A DNA stretch of 64,000 bases from Zea mays (taxonomy: Eukaryota > Streptophyta > Magnoliopsida > Poales > Poaceae), in NCBI RefSeq assembly GCF_902167145.1, contig NC_050098.1, positions 10,188,501-10,252,500 on the forward strand. The letters run 5' to 3'. Both the position numbers and the translations under genes were made by a program. This document shows, in pieces, positions 9,573 to 21,995 of the stretch. Each line of letters begins with the position of its first letter. Positions within the stretch are counted from its first letter, which is position 1. The notes beneath the pieces were generated by a model, which saw nothing but the letters and a program-made list of their open reading frames with translations, searched no databases and had not been told where the DNA came from.

Positions 9573-12144
9573 TGTCACACCCGGTTTTAGAAGGCAAACC
9601 GAATGCGAACCATGTACGTGCCAGGTTCAGTTATTCACGTACACAGCAGTTACATAATATGGACATCATCACACAGTGCTCAAAATAGTATTAATAAGGG
9701 AAATAGTCGATTACATCATACGTCTGAGACGTCCATATAGTTCTTACAATAAATCAAAGTGCGGAAAAGAAACGTAGATAACGCGGCCTTCACAGGCAGC
9801 CGACTGGGGGTTGCCGCTAACCCACACCTAGAACTCGTCGTAATCTTGGAACTCCTGGAAGTCTCCTTCCACAGCTTCATCTTCGCCTGAGCAGTGGTTG
9901 CAATGCTGACAACCTGGGGGGGGGTTTGGTGTGTAGAGCAAGGGTGAGTACACATCAACATACTCAGCAAGTATCCTGTTTGGCTGTAGTGGACTAGCTT
10001 TATGTGGGGATAAGTCAAGCAGTTGCTTTTAGTTGGTCAGATCATTACTTACTAGTAGAAAGCCAAGTTTTAGCATTAACCCAAGTTATTAACCCGATGT
10101 ACCCTTTCCAAACGGAAAGAATACCGCTTACCAGAACCATAGTCATAACCAGAACCATCGATCTCATAACCACCTGTAAACCAAAAGGTCTCTTATCAAG
10201 TACCACTAATCACTGGAGCTCCCTTGGCCGCTCATAACCGTGAGCACGGCTGATATATCAGTTTCATAACACTCTGCAGAGGTTGTGCACTTTACCCACA
10301 AGCCGTGATTCCCTCTTGCCTCGGGCCGATCAAACCCTTAAACACTACCAAGGTGAATAGGCAGGGTTTCACTACGTAGCCTTTACAAAGATTCCTCGGG
10401 GCTGTAGCCACCCGTTAGGTTTCCTAAATGCACTGCACTCCTCCCCAAGGGGCGAACCCAAACTTGGCAGAGCGAGCCGCATACACCGAGCCCCATTGAC
10501 GGCACGACGGCTAAGTGAACTACACCCCGGATCCTCTAATTATTCAGCTAAGGGCACCCCATTCCACCCTCATGGTTGCACTGTTTTCCCGGGCGGTCAT
10601 CCATAGAACAGGTCCTTACGGAGAGGCACTCGAGAAACCGCTCGAGCCCCCTTGAATACCACAAGTACAACATCATAATAAGAGAAGGGAAAACAGCGTA
10701 TCATAGATAATCTCATCATGTTCATTGATTAGAGTTGAGCAATAGCATAAAGCTAAACAGTAATAATCCAACCCAAATAGGTAAACAAGGACATGGATAA
10801 CAAAAGCTAGTCAATCCTTAGGTATAAAGGTGTAATGCGGGAGGTGAATTAAATAATGAATAGGACAGAGATAGGTCAAATGACACTTGCCTCCACCAAC
10901 CGACTGCTGCTCAGGGGCTTCTCCTGCGAATTCCTCGGGCTCTTCGACCGGATCATTCTCTATGCGAGCGCAAACATACATACATCCATCCACATATTTA
11001 ATACAAAAGAACAGTACACCATACAAGGGAACAAATAAAGTGAGTATGCATCAAGTATGACATTCGATATCGCATTTGTTATGGTTAGAAAGAAACGGGA
11101 AAAGGTCTCGCAGGGGGTTAAATCTTATGCACTAACGATCAATTACAATTGGTTCTTAACAAAAGAATTCTGTTACATATACACTAATGGAAACCTAATC
11201 ATTTTAAGTTGATCAACATTGCACGAGGTAAACAATTAACTACATGAATCAACTAGCATAACGGAATTTTAAATTAAACTTCCTATTTCAATGGCATGAA
11301 CAATGATTAGCTTACCTAAAATAAAATAGCTATGATCACAGAAAGTAAATAAAATAAAATAAAAAAATAAAAAAAAAACAGAGGGGGGGCGGTTGAACCG
11401 GCCGGCTGGGCGGCCGAGCACGCAGGGGCGAGGGCGCGGCCGGGCGGGCGGCCAGGCGGGCGGCCGGGCGGGGCCAGGGGCGCGCCGGCTGGGGGGCACG
11501 ACCGGGCGGCCGGGCGAGGAGAGAGGAGGGGGAGGGGAGAGGGAGGGAGGAGGGAGAGAGGGAGGAGGGCTCACCGGCGTTGGGGAGCGACGGCGAGGGG
11601 CGGCCGGCAGGGGGCGGCGGCGGCTTAGGGCAGGGGCGGCGCTAGGGCAGGGGGCGGGTAGGGGCGGCGGCTAGGGAGAGAATGAGAGAGGGGAAAAAAA
11701 TGAGAGGGAGAGGGAGAGGGTTTGGGGAAAAAGGGGAGGTGGGGGGGCGGCATGGGCCTATTGGGCCCAAGGGGGGGGCGCCAGGGGCGGCTGGGCCGGC
11801 CGGGGTCGGCCCACGGCGCGGGAGAGAGAGAAAAAGAGGAGAGAAAAAGAGAGAGAAAAAAAAGAAAGAAAAGATCTTCTCCTCATTTTCGAAATCCGAT
11901 CTTTCTACATGAATGCAATTGCGCTTTCAAAGCAATCAAAAGAAATGAAAGGTTCGGCATGGTGCATCAAACAACATAAAGTATTTAGGGTTTTTCTTAC
12001 ACGGGAAATCCAAACCGAATCCCGCTAGAACTTTGGAAAAGGTCAAGGTTTAGCGAAGGGAAAAAGAAAAAGAAAAGGTAACGCCCGAATTTTGGCGAGT
12101 AAAGAAAAGAAAAAAAATTCAACTGCAAAATTCGGGGCGTTACA
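9573..12144 (-). repeat. 3' LTR of element D
   Basis: 2572 bp, matching 18412-21003 almost base for base. It contains an AT-rich half and an extremely GC-rich stretch at 11385-11820. The long Gly/Arg or Pro frames there are compositional. Confidence 0.92.
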
Positions 12145-12159
12145 AACCTATCCCCCTTA
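12145..12159 (-). other. Polypurine tract of element D
   Basis: The minus strand reads TAAGGGGGATAGGTT immediately before the 3' LTR start TGTAACG. Confidence 0.7.
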
Positions 12160-12180
12160 AAAGAATCTCGCCCTCGAGAT

Positions 12181-15100
12181 TCAGGGCTGGCTAGCAAAGA
12201 GCTCTGGGTACTTGGCCACTAGATCATCTTCACGCTCCCAGGTTGCTTCTTCCTCAGAGTGGTGATTCCATCTGACTTTGCACATTCTGATGGTCTTCCT
12301 CCGGGTGACTCTATCTGCAATCTCAAGGATCTGAGCTGGCTTCTCAACGTAGGTCAAGTCCTCCTGGACTTCCAGACCTTCCACTGGCAACTGCTCTTCT
12401 CGCACACGCAAGCACTTCTTCAACTGAGACACATGAAAGACATTATGCACAGCAGACAAATTCTCGGGCAAACTGAGCTGATAGGCCACTTCTCCTCGTC
12501 TTGCAAGAATCTGATACGGACCAATGTAGCGAGGTGCTAGTTTGCCTTTCACTCCGAATCTTCTGACTCCTCTGATCGGTGACACTTTCAGATAGACAAA
12601 GTCTCCGGCTTCAAAACTCAGCTCTCTTCTTCTTGTGTCTGCATAGCTTCGCTGCCTCGATTGCGCTATCTTCAGATTCTCTCGGACCATCTTGATGTTC
12701 TCTTCGGCTTCAAGCAAAATGTCTGGCCCAAACACTTGCTTTTCTCCAGGCTGATCCCATTGCAACGGAGTTCTACAACTCCTTCCATAAAGCGCTTGAA
12801 ACGGTGACATCTTCAAACTGGCCTGATAACTGTTGTTATAGGAAAACTCTGCATAAGGCAATCGCTTATCCCATCCGGACCGATCTTGCAACACACAGGC
12901 TCTCAACATATCTTCGAGAATTTGATTGGTCCTTTCAGTCTGACCATCTGTCTGCGGGTGATAAGCTGAACTGAAATTCAGATGTGTGCCCAAGGCTTCA
13001 TGCAACTGCTGCCAGAAATGAGAGGTGAACTGCGTTCCTCTGTCTGACACTATCTTCTTTGGCACACCATGAAGACAAACGATCCGAGACATGTACAACT
13101 CTGCCAATACTGCACTGTTGTAGCTGGTCTTGACAGGTATGAAGTGGGCTGACTTGGTCAAACGGTCCACCACTACCCAAATAGAATCGTAGCCGGCTCG
13201 AGTGCGAGGCAATCCGACTATGAAATCCATACCAATTTCATCCCATTTCCACTGAGGGATCTGCAACGGTTGCAACAATCCAGCAGGTCTCTGGTGCTCT
13301 GCCTTAATTCTTCGGCAACTATCACACATAGCCACATGCTCTGCGATTTCCCTTTTCATTCCGCACCACCAGAATTTCTTCTTCAGATCCTGATACATCT
13401 TCTCACTACCAGGGTGAATCGAATAGGCTGTCTCATGAGCTTCCTTAAGAATCAACTCACGAATGGACTGGACATTGGGAACACACAAGCGGTCTTTGAA
13501 CCATATCACGCCTTCTGCATCCTCTCGAAAATCTTTGCTTTTGCCTTCTAGAATCAGTCGCCGAATCTCACTGATCTTTTCATCATTCTTCTGCGCTTCT
13601 TTGATTTCGCGCTCCAAGGTAGGTTCCAACTCAACTGTGACTCCTCGCGAATTGTTCAGAAATCCGAGACTCAACCTGTCAAACTCTTTGGCCAACTCAT
13701 AAGGCATCGGACGAGCGACCATCAGATTGACTTGACTTTTTCTGCTCAAAGCATCTGCCACTACGTTTGCTTTGCCTGGATGGTAATGAATCTCCAACTC
13801 ATAGTCTTTGATCAACTCTAACCATCTTCGTTGCCTCATGTTCAACTCTGACTGAGTGAATATGTACTTCAGACTCTTGTGGTCTGTGTAAACATCACAT
13901 TTCTGTCCATACAGATAGTGCCTCCATGTCTTCAGTGCGTGAACCACTGCTGCCAACTCTAGATCATGGATTGGGTAATTTTTCTCATGAACCTTCAGCT
14001 GTCGGGACGAGTAAGCCACAACTCTTCCCTCTTGCATCAACACACATCCCAAACCTGTGTAACAAGCATCACAATACACCAAAAAGGGCTTGTGCACATC
14101 AGGCAAGACTAGGACAGGCGCTGTAGTCAATTTTTCTTTCAGCGCTTCAAAGGCCTCTTGGCATTTCTGGGTCCACTTGAACTCAACCTTGTTGCCTAGC
14201 AACACTGTCATAGGTTTCGCAATCTTCGAAAACCCTTCAATGAATCGCCGATAATATCCGGCCATTCCAATGAAGCTCTTGATTCCTCTAGCATCTGTTG
14301 GCGCTTTCCAGTTCAAAATGTTCGCCACTTTCTTCGGATCCACAGCCAATCCTTCCCTGTTGATTATGTGACCCAAGAACAGGACTTCACTGATCCAGAA
14401 CTCACACTTGCTCAACTTTGCGTACAACTGGTGCTCTCGCAATCTCTGCAACACCATCCTCAAATGATCTGCATGCTCTTCTTCGCTATGAGAGTAAACT
14501 AGAATATCATCAATGAATACCACCACAAACTTATCAAGGTAATCCATGAATACACTGTTCATCAAGTTCATGAAGAATGCTGGCGCATTGGTTAAACCAA
14601 AAGGCATCACTGTGAACTCATACAACCCATACTTGGAAATGAATGCCGTCTTCGGAATGTCCGAAGGTCGGATCCTGAGCTGATGATAACCTGACCTCAG
14701 ATCAATCTTAGAGAACACACTGGCTCCTCTCAACTGGTCGAACAGATCTTCTATTCTGGGCAAGGGATACTTGTTCTTGATCGTGACCTCATTCAAAGCT
14801 CGGTAATCGATACACATCCTTTTGGTGCCATCTTTCTTCTCCACAAATAGGACAGGGGCGGCCCAAGGCGAGGTGCTTGGCCGAATGTAACCTTTCTCTG
14901 ACAGCTCATCAATTTGCTTCTTAAGCTCAACCAATTCTGGTCCAGATATTCTGTAAGCTCTCTTAAAGATGGGGGCGGTTCCAGGAAGAAGCTCTATAGC
15001 AAACTCAACTTTCCGCTCTGGTGGCATACCCGGTAAATCCTTTGGAAACACATCTGGGAACTCGGACACAACCTTGATACTCTCAATTGGGTCTGCTTCA

Positions 15101-15228
15101 CTGCTATCAACGGTCATCTGATAACAACTTCCTTTCTTTGGCTCAGGCGGGACTAGCTCGGTCACCACTTCCTCTCCTAGTGGAGACACCAACTTGATGG
15201 TCCTTTTATCACAACTGATAACTGCCTA
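12181..15228 (-). CDS. Pol of element D: RT, RNase H, integrase, chromodomain
   Basis: Open frame of about 1000 codons after a TAG at 15228-15226, in the same frame as gag-protease. RT carries [12 protein letters not shown] and FIDD; RNase H carries [11 protein letters not shown] and ADALSRK; integrase has a CDSCRRIK zinc-binding end and the core pieces [17 protein letters not shown] and GQTERTN. The C-terminal 60 residues contain a chromodomain-like [15 protein letters not shown], which in chromoviruses directs integration to marked chromatin. The first visible ATG (15192) lies just after the stop; translation would normally read through from gag. Apart from the stop, all catalytic motifs are present. 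Confidence 0.92.
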
Positions 15229-16731
15229 ATACTTATCTAGCCAATTCATCCCTAGGATGACATCTATTCCCTGAGTACCCATTACTATAAGGTTGGCGGG
15301 AAACGCTATCCCCCTTATTTTCACACTTATATTCAAACAAATGCTATCGGCTCGAATTCTATCACCGGCTGAGTCAATTTGAATGGGGGTTGACATGGTA
15401 GTAATTGGAAGATTATGTGCTTCTACCCATGATGCAGTAATGAAAGAATGCGTTGCTCCAGTATCAAATAACACTTCTGCAATATGGGAGTCGACTGGGA
15501 ACATACCTACTATCATGCCGGGGGTCTCCTGAACTGCTTCATCCTCCAAGTGGTTCAGCCTTCCATGATTATAGCGCGGCTGAGAGCGATTGCCTGCTCC
15601 AGGCTGAGGCACATTCTGCTTCGCTGGGGCATTGGGGCCTGACTGCTGCTGGGCTGCCTTCTTCGGACATTGCATCACCCAGTGGCCTTGCTCTCCACAG
15701 TGGAAACATGCCTTGTTTCCAACCTGAGCTGGTGCTGCCTGACTGTTCTGCTGATTTGCTCGGGCAGGAAGACGAGGTGCTTGCTGATTCTGCTTCTGAA
15801 ACTGACCTCCTGACTGATTGCTCTGACGGTTCTGGTACTGATGCTGAGGATACTGCCTTTGAAACTGCTGATGCTGCTGAGGTGGACGCTGGTTCTGCCT
15901 GAACTGCTGAGGTTGATTGCCTGAGAAACGAGGACGACTGCTGCTTCCAGGCTGGGGTCCACTGATCTTGCGCTTACGATCTTCCATCTCCTTGCGCTTT
16001 CTCTCCGTCATGATTGCTCTATCAATCAGGTGCTGGAATGTCGGGAAGGTGTGATTCATCAGTTGGTACTGCAGAGGGTCGACCAAGCCTCTCAGAAAAC
16101 GGTATTGTCGCTTGGCGTCGGTGTTGACATCTTCAGGAGCATAGCGAGACAATTGCAGAAACTTGTCCCGGTACTCACTGACAGACAATGGCCCTTGCTT
16201 GAGGGCCAGGAACTCCTCCTTCTTCACTGTCATCAGACCTGCAGGAACATGGTACTGACGAAAGCTACCTCTGAATTCTTCCCAGGTGATGGTGTCGGGA
16301 TGGGCATGGGTGGCGAGGTAAGACTCCCACCATGACTGGGCTGCTCCTCTCAACAGACGGGGACCATACAAAACTTTCTCCCTGTCATCGCACTGAGCGG
16401 TATGCAACTCCCGCTCCACAGTGCGCAGCCAATCTTCAGCATTCATAGGGTCAGAAGAATGAGCGAACGTTGGTGGATGACCTCTCATGAATTCAGCACG
16501 CTTGTCTCTGGGCATCTGAGGCATCTGAGGCTGAGGTGGTGCTTGCTGCTGCTGCTGAATGGCGGCCAAAGTCTGACCGATGGCTTGAACTGCCTGAGTC
16601 TGCATCAGAAACATCTGCTCGATGGACATCGGGGGCGGGGGTGGCAGCTGCTGCTGCTGGGGCGCCTCCTCCTGTTGAGCGGCTCGCTCCTGCTGAGCAC
16701 GCCTTCCTCCTCTGCGCCTATTCTCTGACAT
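15229..16731 (-). CDS. Gag and protease of element D
   Basis: I start at ATG 16731 (MSENRRRGGRR), because the 34 codons upstream in frame are leader-like and the Gln/Pro-rich start is usual for this clade. Order: a Gln-rich N-terminus; a retrotransposon gag core (DWLRTVEREL to YRFLRGLVDPLQ, roughly residues 100-230); a Gln/Asn-rich stretch; a zinc knuckle CFHCGEQGHWVMQC near residue 345; and a retropepsin-like aspartic protease with VLFDTGATHSFI near residue 420, ending at GMNWLDKY. The next codon is TAG (15228-15226) and the frame then continues straight into pol. Related elements usually have a sense codon here, so I read it as a mutation, probably from CAG. Confidence 0.9.
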
Positions 16732-17137
16732 CTGCAGAATGCAACCACACATCAGAACTGATCTGACAAATCTTGCAGCATAAGGAAAGAGAATAGAATT
16801 CTTCAACAGCACTGAACAGATGAGCATCTTCACTGATCTCCAACACAGACCACACAGCTTCTCAGATAGAAAGGAAAGTGGAATAAAAGGGATTTCCCAA
16901 CTATATAACTAACTCCATTAACATAATATGTAAACCAAAATGCAGGGGATACCCACACTCTGGTGACAATCATTACAAAGATCCAAACCAAACATAGTTC
17001 ATCATGACAAACATAAATGCACAGGATATAGCAAACTACCCTGTCTAACTAAGACTAACTAAAGCGAGGCTAACGCTAAGACTGAAGCTTCTATGTATAT
17101 ATATTTCGTATTAATTACAAGATCCAACTCTAACGAT

Positions 17138-18151
17138 CTATGGTTCTAGAGTTATCTTGGTCTTGCAGGCGGGATTGCCATAAGACTGGTGTCCACGCTG
17201 AGGTGAGCGGTACGGGTGCTGAATCCCGACGGGAGCGGGGGAACCACCATCCAAGTGACGACGTTCCGCGCGCTCAGCCCGCAACTGGGCGATCTCAGCA
17301 CGAGCCCTACTCAGCTCGTCTAATGCATGGTCCAGCTCCGTGTTTAGCACGGCGGCTAGGTTGACTGTGCTGCTCAACCTAGGATTGCCCTCACCGACAG
17401 GTGAGACAATCACGCCTCCTGTGCTGCCAGATGGACGGCGGGGGTAATACTTCAGGTCAAGACCGTCAGCTGCCCCACCGAAAACCGAGCAGTAGTGCGA
17501 AAGCGCACGCCGTGCAGCATCTTGCATGGCTGCCTCAGCTGAGTCCCGCTCAGAGATAGAATAGTGCTCTGAGCAGGCCTCCGCACCCTAGAGACTGTCC
17601 TCCGGGCAGCGCACCAAGCAAGTCGCCTCCCAGCGGTCCGGGTAGACCCCGCGACTATGCTGGTAGACCACACAGCGGTACTCGACGGACCAAGTATGCC
17701 GGTCAAATGCCCGACGTAGCAGGGTGTCGAGCGCATCGTGGAAGTGACACCCGCGAGCAGCGTCGCGAGTGATGGGTCGAGCAACCCATCCTTCCGGCTC
17801 AAGGTTAGCAGAGAAGTCGGTGTCGTGGCTCGAGCTGTCGTCGCCATCTCCGTCGTCTGGGTCTCCTCCAGCAGCTACTCCAGAAGCTAGGGCGCCCAGT
17901 GGTGATGCAGGGGGCGGCTCCAGAGGAAGCACAGGGGAGCAGCTCCTCACAGACTCTATCTCCTGGTGGAGCGAGAAGGAAGAGCTCTGCTGCTCCTGTC
18001 GTCGACGCTCCTGCTCCTCACGCAGGCGGTGGTGTAGTCTCTCCAAGTGGCTGGACTGTCCGGCCACGGGACGGCGAAGCGGACGCTCAGCAAGGCGGGA
18101 GGGTAAGAAGGGGATGACTGACTTTCGTGCAGTGTGTCTAAGTCGAGCCAT
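17138..18151 (-). pseudogene. Extra frame upstream of gag in element D, one internal stop
   Basis: Between the 5' LTR and gag one minus-strand frame starts MARLRHTARKSV at 18151 and ends at TAG 17140-17138. It is 338 codons with a single TAG at 17590-17588; the context suggests CAG originally. The N-terminal third is basic with a long Arg/Glu/Gln helix, followed by an acidic linker (DPDDGDGDDSSS). Then comes a compact segment with CHFHDALDTLLRRAF and VEYRCVVYQH, and near the end a coiled-coil-like ELDHALDELSRARAEIAQLR. I do not recognise a family. It is in the sense orientation and could be translated from the element RNA. A chance frame is unlikely given its length, structured composition and codon use. 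Confidence 0.6.
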
Positions 18152-18394
18152 CTACAAAAGACATCGCAAGCAAAAGGGTAAGAACAGAATTAATATGACC
18201 AGCAAGTAATGAATCATAAATAGATGAAGGATTAGAATAAAACATGATTTTCAGCAAGGTATAATATATAGTAGAACATAGGTTTGGTCGGTATGACCAA
18301 CTTTTGAAGGGATATCAAAGTCAAGGCAGAGACAGAGGTCTATAGTCCTTAGAACGGCCATTCTACTCTAGGTTAGCGGTCCTACAGTCAGCAC

Positions 18395-18407
18395 GGCTTT
18401 GATACCA
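18395..18407 (-). other. Primer-binding site of element D (initiator Met tRNA type)
   Basis: The minus strand reads TGGTATCAAAGCC four bases inside the 5' LTR. It is close to the TGGTATCAGAGC complement of the 3' end of initiator Met tRNA. Confidence 0.75.
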
Positions 18408-18411
18408 CTTA

Positions 18412-21003
18412 TGTCACACCCAGTTTTAGAAGGCAAACCGAATGCGAACCATGTACGTGCCAGGATCAGTTATTCACGTACACAGCAGTTACATAATATG
18501 GACATCATCACACAGTGCTCAAAATAGTATTAATAAGGGAAATAGTCGATTACATCATACGTCTGAGACGTCCATATAGTTCTTACAATAAATCAAAGTG
18601 CGGAAAAGAAACGTAGATAACGCGGCCTTCACAGGCAGCCGACTGGGGGTTGCCGCTAACCCACACCTAGAACTCGTCGTAATCTTGGAACTCCTGGAAG
18701 TCTCCTTCCACAGCTTCATCTTCGCCTGAGCAGTGGTTGCAATGCTGACAACCTGGGGGGGGTTTGGTGTGTAGAGCAAGGGTGAGTACACATCAACATA
18801 CTCAGCAAGTATCCTGTTTGGCTGTAGTGGACTAGCTTTATGTGGGGATAAGTCAAGCAGTTGCTTTTAGTTGGTCAGATCATTACTTACTAGTAGAAAG
18901 CCAAGTTTTAGCATTAACCCAAGTTATTAACCCGATGTACCCTTTCCAAACGGAAAGAATACCGCTTACCAGAACCATAGTCATAACCAGAACCATCGAT
19001 CTCATAACCACCTGTAAACCAAAAGGTCTCTTATCAAGTACCACTAATCACTGGAGCTCCCTTGGCCGCTCATAACCGTGAGCACGGCTGATATATCAGT
19101 TTCATAACACTCTGCAGAGATTGTGCACTTTACCCACAAGCCGTGATTCCCTCTTGCCTCGGGCCGATCAAACCCTTAAACACTACCAAGGTGAATAGGC
19201 AGGGTTTCACTACGTAGCCTTTACAAAGATTCCCCGGGGCTGTAGCCACCCGTTAGGTTTCCTAAATGCACCGCACTCCTCCCCAAGGGGCGAACCCAAA
19301 CTTGGCAGAGCGAGCCGCATACACCGAGCCCCATTGACGGCACGACGGCTAAGTGAACTACACCCCGGATCCTCTAATTATTCAGCTAAGGGCACCCCAT
19401 TCCACCCTCATGGTTGCACTGTTTTCCCGGGCGGTCATCCATAGAACAGGTCCTTACGGAGAGGCACTCGAGAAACCGCTCGAGCCCCCTTGAATACCAC
19501 AAGTACAACATCATAATAAGAGAAGGGAAAACAGCGTATCATAGATAATCTCATCATGTTCATTGATTAGAGTTGAGCAATAGCATAAAGCTAAACAGTA
19601 ATAATCCAACCCAAATAGGTAAACAAGGACATGGATAACAAAAGCTAGTCAATCCTTAGGTATAAAGGTGTAATGCGGGAGGTGAATTAAATAATGAATA
19701 GGACAGAGATAGGTCAAAGGACACTTGCCTCCACCAACCGACTGCTGCTCAGGGGCTTCTCCTGCGAATTCCTCGGGCTCTTCGACCGGATCGTTCTCTA
19801 TGCGAGCGCAAACATACATCCATCCATCCACATATTTAATACAAAAGAACAGTACACCATACAAGGGAACAAATAAAGTGAGTATGCATCAAGTATGACA
19901 TTCGATATCGCATTTGTTATGGTTAGAAAGAAACGGGAAAAGGTCTCGCAGGGGGTTAAATCTTATGCACTAACGATCAATTACAATTGGTTCTTAACAA
20001 AAGAATTCTGTTACATATACACTAATGGAAACCTAATCATTTTAAGTTGATCAACATTGCACGAGGTAAACAATTAACTACATGAATCAACTAGCATAAC
20101 GGAATTTTAAATTAAACTTCCTATTTCAATGGCATGAACAATGATTAGCTTACCTAAAATAAAATAGCTATGATCACAGAAAGTAAATAAAATAAAATAA
20201 AAAAAATAAAAAAAACAGAGGGGGGGGGGCGGTTGAACCGGCCCTAGGGGCGGTTGAACCGGCCGGCTGGGCGGCCGAGCACGCAGGGGCGGGGGCGCGG
20301 CCGGGCGGGCGGCCAGGCGGGCGGCCGGGCGGGGCCAGGGGCGCGCCGGCTGGGGGGCACGACCGGGCGGCCGGGCGAGGAGAGAGGAGGGGGAGGGGAG
20401 AGGGAGGGAGGAGGGAGAGAGGGAGGAGGGCTCACCGGCGTTGGGGAGCGACGGCGAGGGGCGGCCGGCAGGGGGCGGCGGCGGCTTAGGGCAGGGGCGG
20501 CGCTAGGGCAGGGGGCGGGTAGGGGCGGCGGCTAGGGAGAGAATGAGAGAGGGGAAAAAATGAGAGGGAGAGGGAGAGGGTTTGGGGAAAAAGGGGAGGT
20601 GGGGGGGGCGGCATGGGCCTATTGGGCCCAAGGGGGGGGCGCCAGGGGCGGCTGGGCCGGCCGGGGTCGGCCCACGGCGCGGGAGAGAGAGAAAAAGAGG
20701 AGAGAAAAAGAGAGAGAGAAAAAAGAAAGAAAAGATCTTCTCCTCATTTTCGAAATCCGATCTTTCTACATGAATGCAATTGCGCTTTCAAAGCAATCAA
20801 AAGAAATGCAAGGTTCGGCATGGTGCATCAAACAACATAAAGTATTTAGGGTTTCTTACACGGGAAATCCAAACCGAATCCCGCTAGAACTTTGGAAAAG
20901 GTCAAGGTTTAGCGAAGGGAAAAAGAAAAAGAAAAGGTAACGCCCGAATTTTGGCGAGTAAAGAAAAGAAAAAAAATTCAACTGCAAAATTCGGGGCGTT
21001 ACA
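18412..21003 (-). repeat. 5' LTR of element D
   Basis: 2592 bp. About 20 bp longer than its partner because GGCGGTTGAACCGGCC is duplicated near 20228-20262. Confidence 0.92.
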
Positions 21004-21701
21004 CCTAGCCTAGGGCGCAGGCCAGCCACGTCAACGGGAAGCGCCATCATCACCCTACCCCAAGCTGACTCGGGCCGCAGGGAACAAGACCGGTGTCCCA
21101 TCTGGCCAGCTCCGCCAGATAGGCAATGATGGCGCCCCGCACGCTCTGTGACGACGGCGGCTCCCAGCTCTCTTACGGAAGCAGGTGGACGTCAGCAAGG
21201 ACTCGACCGCTCCAACAGCTGTCCCTCCGCCAGGCACCGTCGCTCCTCCGACGGCCGCGACATCACACCAGCAGGGTGCCAAGATCTCTCCGGCTGCCAC
21301 ATTGGCATGTACTTAGGGCGTCAGCTCTCCCCCGCTAGACACGTAGCACTCTGCTACACCCCCATTGTACACCTGGATCCTCTCCTTACGCCTATAAAAG
21401 GAAGGACCAGGGCCCTCCTAGAGAGGGTTGGCCGCGCGGGGACGAGGACGGGACAGGCGCTCTCTTGGGGCCGCTCGCTTCCCTCTCCCGCGTGGACGCT
21501 TGTAACCCCCTACTGCAAGCGCACCCGACCTGGGCGCGGGACGAACACGAAGGCCGCGGGATTCCCACCTCTCTCACGCCGGACTCCGGCCGCCTCGCTC
21601 TCTCCCCCCTTTGTGCTCGCCCACGCGCTCGACCCATCTGGGCTGGGGCACGCGGCACTCACTCGTCGGCCTGAGGGACCCCCGGTCTCGAAACGCCGAC
21701 A
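21004..21701 (+). repeat. 3' LTR of element Y, second part
   Basis: It continues the Y LTR after D and ends AAACGCCGACA. It contains the LTR promoter region. The 5 bases after it, GGATT, are the presumed target duplication. Confidence 0.82.
21393..21400 (+). promoter_or_regulatory. TATA box of the Y-family LTR
   Basis: TATAAAAG in the context CGCCTATAAAAGGAAGG. The same context is conserved in both A LTRs (plus-strand positions 39224-39236 and 60827-60838, inverted), which supports a functional U3 promoter. Confidence 0.6.
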
Positions 21702-21728
21702 GGATTAATTTTCAGCCCCTCCATTTTA

Positions 21729-21995
21729 GGGTTCGTTTGGTTCCTATCCTATTTGGTTATAGAGACTAAAAGTATTCAGAACCCATTAAATTAATCATAA
21801 GAGGATTAAAATATCATTTAACATTTTTCCGTCATTAGGGGCAAAAAGTGGAATTTATATGGTTTAGTCACTTTTAGTCACACCTTGAGGGAATAAGAGA
21901 CTAAAACAGTTTAGTCCCACCCGTTTGGCAATTTAGAGACTAAATGGTATTAAAATGGAGGGACTAATCTTTAGTGCCTCAAACCAAATGGGGCC
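21729..21995. mobile_element. Tourist-like MITE, 267 bp
   Basis: Imperfect terminal inverted repeats GGGTTCGTTTGGTT and GGCCCCATTTGGTT, flanked by TTA on both sides (21726-21728 and 21996-21998), as for PIF/Harbinger-derived Tourist elements. It lies in the intron upstream of the aminotransferase exons. Confidence 0.65.

Larger units (their letters stand above)
9573..21003 (-). mobile_element. Element D: complete chromodomain Ty3/Gypsy (Del/Tekay type)
   Basis: Full-length 11.4-kb element on the minus strand. Its LTRs (9573-12144 and 18412-21003, each about 2.6 kb) end TGTAACGCCCCG and GTGTGACA. It has a Met-tRNA-type primer site, a polypurine tract, an extra frame before gag, then gag-protease and RT-RNase H-integrase-chromodomain. 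The flanks are CCCAG (9568-9572) and CCTAG (21004-21008), a 5-bp duplication with one mismatch. It lies inside the 3' LTR of Y. The two LTRs look nearly identical by eye, with about a dozen substitutions plus one short duplication, so the insertion is young. Clade assignment rests on the chromodomain and domain order. Confidence 0.93.
1748..21701 (+). mobile_element. Element Y: Tat-lineage Ty3/Gypsy (Huck-like), 3' part
   Basis: Plus-strand Gypsy with partial pol (1748-4552), a long 3' noncoding region, a polypurine tract (8690-8705) and a 3' LTR (8706-9572 continued at 21004-21701). The LTR starts TGTCGGGGACC and ends AACGCCGACA. Element A carries the same LTR and pol on the other strand, so Y and A are two copies of one family. 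Pol has a second, archaeal-type RNase H domain, the mark of the Tat/Ogre lineage. X interrupts Y at 1747/1748 and D interrupts it at 9572/21004. The right target duplication should be GGATT (21702-21706); the left end is outside. LTR start and length recall maize Huck (from memory). Confidence 0.85.

Noticed and set aside
9012..9590. Open frames with repeated PNPGLGLGLS-like residues
   Set aside because: Translation of the LTR tandem array, not a protein.
11393..11912. Long Gly/Arg and Pro-rich open frames on both strands, repeated at 20254-20840
   Set aside because: They lie inside the two LTR copies of element D and result from extreme GC composition; no domain or codon signal.
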